Shown here: in pieces, positions 59,910 through 64,000 of the stretch
Numbering within the stretch: position 1 is the stretch's first letter
Layout of the letters: each line of letters begins with the position of its first letter
Source of the DNA: Myxacorys chilensis ATA2-1-KO14
GTDB lineage: Bacteria; Cyanobacteriota; Cyanobacteriia; Leptolyngbyales; Leptolyngbyaceae
DNA: 64,000 nt
Direction: 5' to 3'
Assembly: GCA_019359275.1 (NCBI GenBank)
Contig: JAHHHP010000016.1
Coordinates: 22,560 to 86,559 of the forward strand
The notes under the pieces: model-generated
The model's input: the letters and a program-made list of their open reading frames with translations, nothing else
Told to the model about the DNA's origin: nothing
Database searches by the model: none
Position numbers and translations under genes: made by a program

Positions 59910-61571
59910 TTAAGACGATCTGAGCGATCGTCGCACCCTTCCACTGATCCAATCCACCAAAAACGTTAATGCCAGAAACGCGCCCAAGGTCACGATTAAA
60001 GATTGATAGTCAAAGCTACTGAGCTGTTCGGTGAGCAATCGTCCTAATCCACCCGCGCCCACTAAACCCACAATTACCGTTTCGCGCATACAGACTTCCC
60101 ACCGATATAGAGTATAGGCAAGAAACCGAGGCATCGTTGCCGGCAACACACCATATAGAAACACCAGAGAATCAGGCGTTCCTCCAGCGCTGAGAGCTTT
60201 AAGCGGTGGTTGCTCTAGGTTCTCAGTCACTTCTGCAAATAGCCTGCCCAAAATTCCAAGATTGTGTAACCCCAGCCCGATCGCACCCGGCAAAATTCCT
60301 GGAAACAAAATATATAAGACGACAAGCGACCAGATTGGAGCAGGAATCGCACGGCAGAGCAGCAACATAATTCTAGCAACTGCCAGTAGAACCGGAGGGA
60401 ATAGATTTGCCTTGCCTCGTCGGTTTAGCAAGCCGCCGGGGAGAAAAATTTGGGCAGCGGGAAAGGCGAGCAATAGCCCACCACTTGCCGCGATCGCGAT
60501 CGCCAGAACTGACATTGCTACCGTCTCTACCGACAGTGGAATCAATTCAGCCATCCCTGTGAAATTGGGCGGCAACGAGGTTTGAACAATTTGATTCAGC
60601 AGTTGCTGCGATCGCGGCGAGCCAATCTTACTCAAGTCAGGCTGGATGTACCAAAAACTGAGCGCTACTCCGGCGATCGCAATTGGAAATAAACTAAAAA
60701 TCCGACGATTGGGAATGTTGCGTTTTGTTGGGCGATGTGAATTTAAGTCAATTCGACTGGCACATCCCAATTGATGACGGAGTGTTGCACTAGCAATATC
60801 AACACCTCCATTCAAAATTAATAGCGCATAGAAAAATGTCCATAGCTGCTCATAGCGCAGTGATTGTAAACTTAAAAGAATTTCGTAGCCTAATCCGCCA
60901 GCGCCAATGATGCCAAGTACAGCAGCAGAACGAATCGAGCACTCAAATCGATAGAATGAGTAGGACAAAAGATTTAGAAACGCTTGTGGCAATAGCGTAT
61001 AGAAAAAAGCGGTAATTGGAGCAACCCCGCTATTGATTAAGGTTAATAGCGGTTGTCTGGGGGTTTCATCTAAAATCTCTGAAAATACTTTTGCGGTAAT
61101 CGCTCCAAATGGAATTGCGATCGCAGCGACAGCAACTAAGGGATCGAGTCCCCAAATGTTGAGAAAAAACAATCCCCAAATCAATTCATGAATGGCACGG
61201 GGAAACGCAAGTATGGCTCGAACGCTGTGAAAGCCAAAGTATCTCAATCGCTTGGCTCGCAGTACCTCTAGCCACCATACTTCTGAGCAGAATACGCCTG
61301 CGATCGCGCCAATGGTCACGCTCAAAAAAGTTCCGCAGACGGCGTAAGCCAAGGTTACAAGGGATGCTTGAAGGGTTGTTGCTAACAAATCGTAGCTCAA
61401 GTCTGGGTGAACGCTGGCGGCAACAAATCGCCACAGCAACGGAAATCCGTTAAGGTTCACAACAGTTTGTTGAAACAGTCCTGCTTGCCAAAGAGATAGC
61501 GCGATCGCGACCAGTCCAATCATGCCCCATTGGAGCGACGGACTAATGAAGCGGAATGCAGGTCTAGACAT
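59910..61571 (-). CDS. PhnE-type ABC permease, two permease domains fused
   Basis: A 553-residue inner-membrane permease with about 12 helices. It is a duplication: the first BPD_transp domain covers about residues 60-260 (FPRAIHELIWGLFF, GAGGLGYEIL), the second about 340-545 (AIPAPIWSLVVLYILFPGILPGAIG, GAGGLGRLL). The typical coupling segments of ABC permeases appear in both. PhnE permeases normally occur as one domain per chain, so the fusion gives both copies of the dimer in one polypeptide. The ATPase gene lies 3 bp upstream. Substrate is an oxyanion (phosphonate, phosphite or selenate), undetermined. Confidence 0.9.
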   Translation of the reverse strand: MSRPAFRFISPSLQWGMIGLVAIALSLWQAGLFQQTVVNLNGFPLLWRFVAASVHPDLSYDLLATTLQASLVTLAYAVCGTFLSVTIGAIAGVFCSEVWWLEVLRAKRLRYFGFHSVRAILAFPRAIHELIWGLFFLNIWGLDPLVAVAAIAIPFGAITAKVFSEILDETPRQPLLTLINSGVAPITAFFYTLLPQAFLNLLSYSFYRFECSIRSAAVLGIIGAGGLGYEILLSLQSLRYEQLWTFFYALLILNGGVDIASATLRHQLGCASRIDLNSHRPTKRNIPNRRIFSLFPIAIAGVALSFWYIQPDLSKIGSPRSQQLLNQIVQTSLPPNFTGMAELIPLSVETVAMSVLAIAIAASGGLLLAFPAAQIFLPGGLLNRRGKANLFPPVLLAVARIMLLLCRAIPAPIWSLVVLYILFPGILPGAIGLGLHNLGILGRLFAEVTENLEQPPLKALSAGGTPDSLVFLYGVLPATMPRFLAYTLYRWEVCMRETVIVGLVGAGGLGRLLTEQLSSFDYQSLIVTLGAFLALTFLVDWISGRVRRSLRSS

Positions 61572-61574
61572 AGC

Positions 61575-62315
61575 TCAGAGACGATATAAATCAGCAATCA
61601 TTTCGCTCGATACAGCCGTAGTGGGCGCATCGAACAAGATACGACCCCGACGCAGCCCAATCATGCGATCGCAGTAGCGCAATGCAATGTCAACGTCGTG
61701 CAAACTCACGATCAGCGTTTGTGATGATTGGCAGTTGCATAAAATCTCCATCACTTCGCGGCTAAGTTCTCGATCGAGACTCGAAATGGGTTCATCGGCG
61801 AGGATCACCATTGGATTTTGAACGAGGACTCGTGCGATCGCGACTCGCTGCTGCTGTCCGCCAGAGAGTCGATCGGTGCGATCGTACAGCTTTTCTGGAA
61901 TTCCGACTTGAGCCAAGGCTTGGGTGGCGGTTGCCACATCGAGCGGCACGATAAGGGAGATCAGCGCTTTCAAAAACGACCAACGCCCTAGCTGACCTGC
62001 ATTGACGTTATGAATCACTCGCAGACTATCAACCAAATGTAGCTGCTGATAAATCGTTCCGATTTGGCGTTGAATTTGGCGATGCTGCTTCGGTTTGAGT
62101 TGATGTAGTTTTTGTCCAAATGCTTGTATTTCTCCCCGCGTTGGCTCTAGCGTTCCATTCAACAATCGAATCAGCGTACTCTTTCCTGCTCCACTCGATC
62201 CGACAAGTGCCACCCGCTCACCTGCCGCAATATGCAGCGAGATATCAGTTAGCGCTGTAAACTGTCCAAATTGAAGCGTGGCGCGATCGACAGAAATAAT
62301 GGGATCAGATGACAT
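61575..62315 (-). CDS. PhnC-type ABC transporter ATPase
   Basis: A 246-residue ABC ATPase. Walker A is GSSGAGKST, the Q-loop region IYQQLHLV, the signature LSGGQQQR, Walker B VILADEP and the switch His in VSLHDVD. The order and sequence match PhnC of phosphonate importers. The three-gene set binding protein-ATPase-permease is complete. ATG 62315 is used; an earlier ATG at 62354 adds a 13-residue leader with no ribosome site. Confidence 0.92.
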   Translation of the reverse strand: MSSDPIISVDRATLQFGQFTALTDISLHIAAGERVALVGSSGAGKSTLIRLLNGTLEPTRGEIQAFGQKLHQLKPKQHRQIQRQIGTIYQQLHLVDSLRVIHNVNAGQLGRWSFLKALISLIVPLDVATATQALAQVGIPEKLYDRTDRLSGGQQQRVAIARVLVQNPMVILADEPISSLDRELSREVMEILCNCQSSQTLIVSLHDVDIALRYCDRMIGLRRGRILFDAPTTAVSSEMIADLYRL

Positions 62316-62474
62316 ACGGGCTATAGGTGTAGGGGCGCTCCCTCGTCCTGCCATCGTTTTTGGCGATGGATAGGGTGGCAGATGTCACGGATGTAGTGAG
62401 TAATAGATTGGTTCATCCGCTACAAATCTGTTGCTAGCTTGCTGATTGCAACAGGGACTTAATTTAATAGTGAC

Positions 62475-63395
62475 TTATTTAATTTTGCCAATCTCCCGCC
62501 CAACCTGCTCGATTCGAGCGTAATTCTCATTCTTCGTCGGCACAAATTTCGTCGCGCCAAATAGCTCCAAAATCTCTTTTTGCTCCGGCACGTTTGGATC
62601 GAGCTTCATCAAAGCCGCCTGTACTTTCTGAGGAAAATCATCTCCAAAGCGCTGCTTCACACTCGGATTAATCACCCAATGGTAATCGTAATACTCGGGC
62701 GATCGCCAAATCACGTCAATCTTACTGCGATCGATTTTGCCTTCCTGCAAGCGTTTTTGCCAGACCTGCTCATTCAACACCCCGGCATCGTAGGTTCCGG
62801 CTGTCACAAGCGCGATCGTCGCATCATGGTTTTGAGAGAATCCCGATTGTCCCTTGAAATCCTCTAGCTTTACGCCTGCCTGCTGTAAGAAATATTGCGG
62901 CATCAGTCGTCCCGACGTTGAAGACTCACTGCCAAACGTGAAGGAATGCCCTTTTAGTGCGGTTAATTCTTTCACATCGTTGATTGGCCCAATGCCGCTA
63001 TTTTTATTGGCGATAAAAACACTGTGAAATTTAGCATCAATGTCTCGCTGTGCCAGTGCTTCTGCTCCAGGAACTTGCAACCGGGCTTGCACTCCCGTTA
63101 GGCCACCAAACCAAACCATGTCCAAGTCACCCACTTTGAATGCAGTGACGGCGGCGGTATAGTCCGTGACAGGCTTATAGCTTACGGGAATCTTTAATTC
63201 TGCTTCTAAATACTGAGAGAGCTTGCCATAGAGCCGTTGGAGTTTTTCTGCATCTTGGTCTGGGATTGCGCCTGTTACAAATGTCTTAGTTTGCGCAGCA
63301 GAATTCGCTGATGAGTTAGGCGAAGAATTATTGGAACATGCTGCCAACGGTAAAAGTGACAGAGAGAGAAATCCAGAAACCAATAGTCTTTTCAT
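62475..63395 (-). CDS. PhnD-family substrate-binding lipoprotein, putative selenate type
   Basis: A 306-residue lipoprotein: signal peptide with lipobox LAAC (cysteine near residue 20). The mature part follows the pattern of PhnD-like binding proteins and especially the group annotated as putative selenate ABC transporter binding protein: VTGAIPDQDAEKLQRLYGKL, KVGDLDMVWFGGLTGVQARL, ESSTSGRLMPQYFL. It would bind an oxyanion in the periplasm and hand it to the fused permease. ATG 63395 is chosen from the signal peptide. Substrate is inferred from family names only. Confidence 0.9.
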   Translation of the reverse strand: MKRLLVSGFLSLSLLPLAACSNNSSPNSSANSAAQTKTFVTGAIPDQDAEKLQRLYGKLSQYLEAELKIPVSYKPVTDYTAAVTAFKVGDLDMVWFGGLTGVQARLQVPGAEALAQRDIDAKFHSVFIANKNSGIGPINDVKELTALKGHSFTFGSESSTSGRLMPQYFLQQAGVKLEDFKGQSGFSQNHDATIALVTAGTYDAGVLNEQVWQKRLQEGKIDRSKIDVIWRSPEYYDYHWVINPSVKQRFGDDFPQKVQAALMKLDPNVPEQKEILELFGATKFVPTKNENYARIEQVGREIGKIK

Positions 63396-63549
63396 CAATT
63401 GCAACACACTTATTTCTAAATTTGGAAAATACCATATCGCATCAGCAACTCAGTAGATTTAGATCGGTTGATTTAATCCAATACCGACCCTTGATTCAAC
63501 TCACAATCAATCGTTCTAAAATATTAGTCTCCCATATCGCGATCATCAA

Positions 63550-64000
63550 ATGACTACCCAAGACATGCTGGAGGTCGAACAATTTCTACAAGGGTTTGAA
63601 TTGTTCGGAGTCAATTTAGGGCTGGAAGCCAGTCTGACGCTTCTTGCCGCGTTAAATAATCCGCAGCATCGTGTGCCCATTATTCATGTTGCAGGCAGCA
63701 ATGGCAAAGGGTCTGTTTGCGCTTATCTTTCCTCTGTTTTAACAGAAGCAGGCTACAAAGTTGGGCGGTATACCTCGCCTCATCTAATTCATTGGTGCGA
63801 ACGAATTTGCATTAACGGACAGCCCATTGCGCCTGATGATCTCTACCGTGTGTTGCTGAAGGTAAAATCTGCGATTCATCCCGAACAGCCTTCTCCTACT
63901 CAGTTTGAAGTAATCACAGCAGCAATGTGGCTCTATTTTGCTGATCAGGAGGTTGACGTTGCGATCGTAGAAGTGGGCTTGGGCGGACGGCTCGATGCCA
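63550..64000 (+). CDS. folC: Dihydrofolate/folylpolyglutamate synthase FolC (5' part, cut by window)
   Basis: A frame of 150 codons runs from ATG 63550 to the window end. Visible parts are the ATP-binding loop HVAGSNGKGSV near residues 44-54 (ATG as 1), then YTSPHLIHWCERICING, and the terminal signature VEVGLGGRLDA. FolC adds glutamate to dihydropteroate and tetrahydrofolate. It is divergent from the Phn-type operon. The C-terminal ligase domain lies beyond the window. Confidence 0.93.
   Translation, partial: MTTQDMLEVEQFLQGFELFGVNLGLEASLTLLAALNNPQHRVPIIHVAGSNGKGSVCAYLSSVLTEAGYKVGRYTSPHLIHWCERICINGQPIAPDDLYRVLLKVKSAIHPEQPSPTQFEVITAAMWLYFADQEVDVAIVEVGLGGRLDA

Noticed and set aside
1..64000. 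tRNA, rRNA, tmRNA and IS elements
   Set aside because: I looked through the spacers on both strands and saw no cloverleaf with a CCA-like end, no rRNA sequence and no transposase.
1..64000. Frequent GCGATCGC octamers as a specific signal
   Set aside because: They are the HIP1 motif, spread genome-wide in many cyanobacteria, and mark the lineage rather than a local function.

Overview
The window looks like a chromosome segment of a filamentous or Leptolyngbya-like cyanobacterium. The evidence is the many GCGATCGC (HIP1) octamers, an ndhA-ndhI-ndhG-ndhE operon of the photosynthetic NDH-1 complex, a biliverdin reductase closely resembling Synechocystis BvdR, an NblB-type HEAT protein, sucrose-phosphate phosphatase, a Calvin-cycle class II aldolase, an HpsE-like glycosyltransferase and several cyanobacteria-specific small proteins. 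No rRNA, tRNA, transposase, prophage or CRISPR locus was recognised. Both ends cut genes: an unknown exported protein at 1-668 and folC at 63550-64000.

Layout. 1-5 kb: exported protein, small Cys protein, MoxR/DUF58 pair, a 21-bp tandem repeat array, a Uma2-type nuclease and a HicB/HicA-like toxin-antitoxin pair. 5-11.5 kb: ruvA, sucrose-phosphate phosphatase, mobA/DUF167, the TIGR02587/TIGR02588 membrane pair, rtcB with a well formed promoter overlapped by a palindrome, a TIGR03792 protein, a zinc-ribbon membrane protein and an orphan GvpF/L gene. 11.6-17.7 kb: an outer-membrane cluster read leftward, bamA-lpxC-fabZ-lpxA-lpxB, interrupted by a MITE-like element. 17.8-26.4 kb: purC, codA, an unknown gene, gltA, ndhAIGE and nadK. 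26.4-34.8 kb: two glycosyltransferases, an SLH-domain lipoprotein, small conserved proteins, a HupE/UreJ permease under a cobalamin riboswitch, an exported methyltransferase and two membrane proteins.

35-41 kb: a tripartite-type efflux cluster (emrA-like adaptor, two MFS pumps) and bvdR. 41-50 kb: a pentapeptide-repeat membrane protein, a large CapA-family protein, an aldose epimerase, a PEP-CTERM protein, NblB-like, CBS and acyl-CoA dehydrogenase-like proteins. 50-53 kb: a heptose pathway set (gmhB, hldA-like kinase, family 9 glycosyltransferase). 53-59.5 kb: GlsB-like protein, RRM protein, fba, TspO, cyclophilin, VanX-like dipeptidase, SH3 protein, yidD and rpsD. 59.6-63.4 kb: a PhnCDE-type ABC importer with a fused double permease, of the branch annotated as putative selenate transport.

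The coherent functional units are envelope biogenesis (bamA/lpx/fabZ, heptose genes, CapA, VanX-like), NDH-1 electron transport with NAD kinase just downstream, and metal/oxyanion uptake (cobalt-type HupE, Phn-type importer). No clear-cut new defence or mobile system was found. The items most worth a second look are the B12-riboswitch-controlled HupE, the 21-bp array that stays open in several frames, the palindrome over the rtcB promoter, the codA active-site substitution, the heptose cluster and the small repeats and duplications (lpxA-fabZ MITE, ruvA start duplication, efflux-gene fragment). Start codons were moved downstream from the longest reading frame wherever a ribosome binding site or family alignment supported it.
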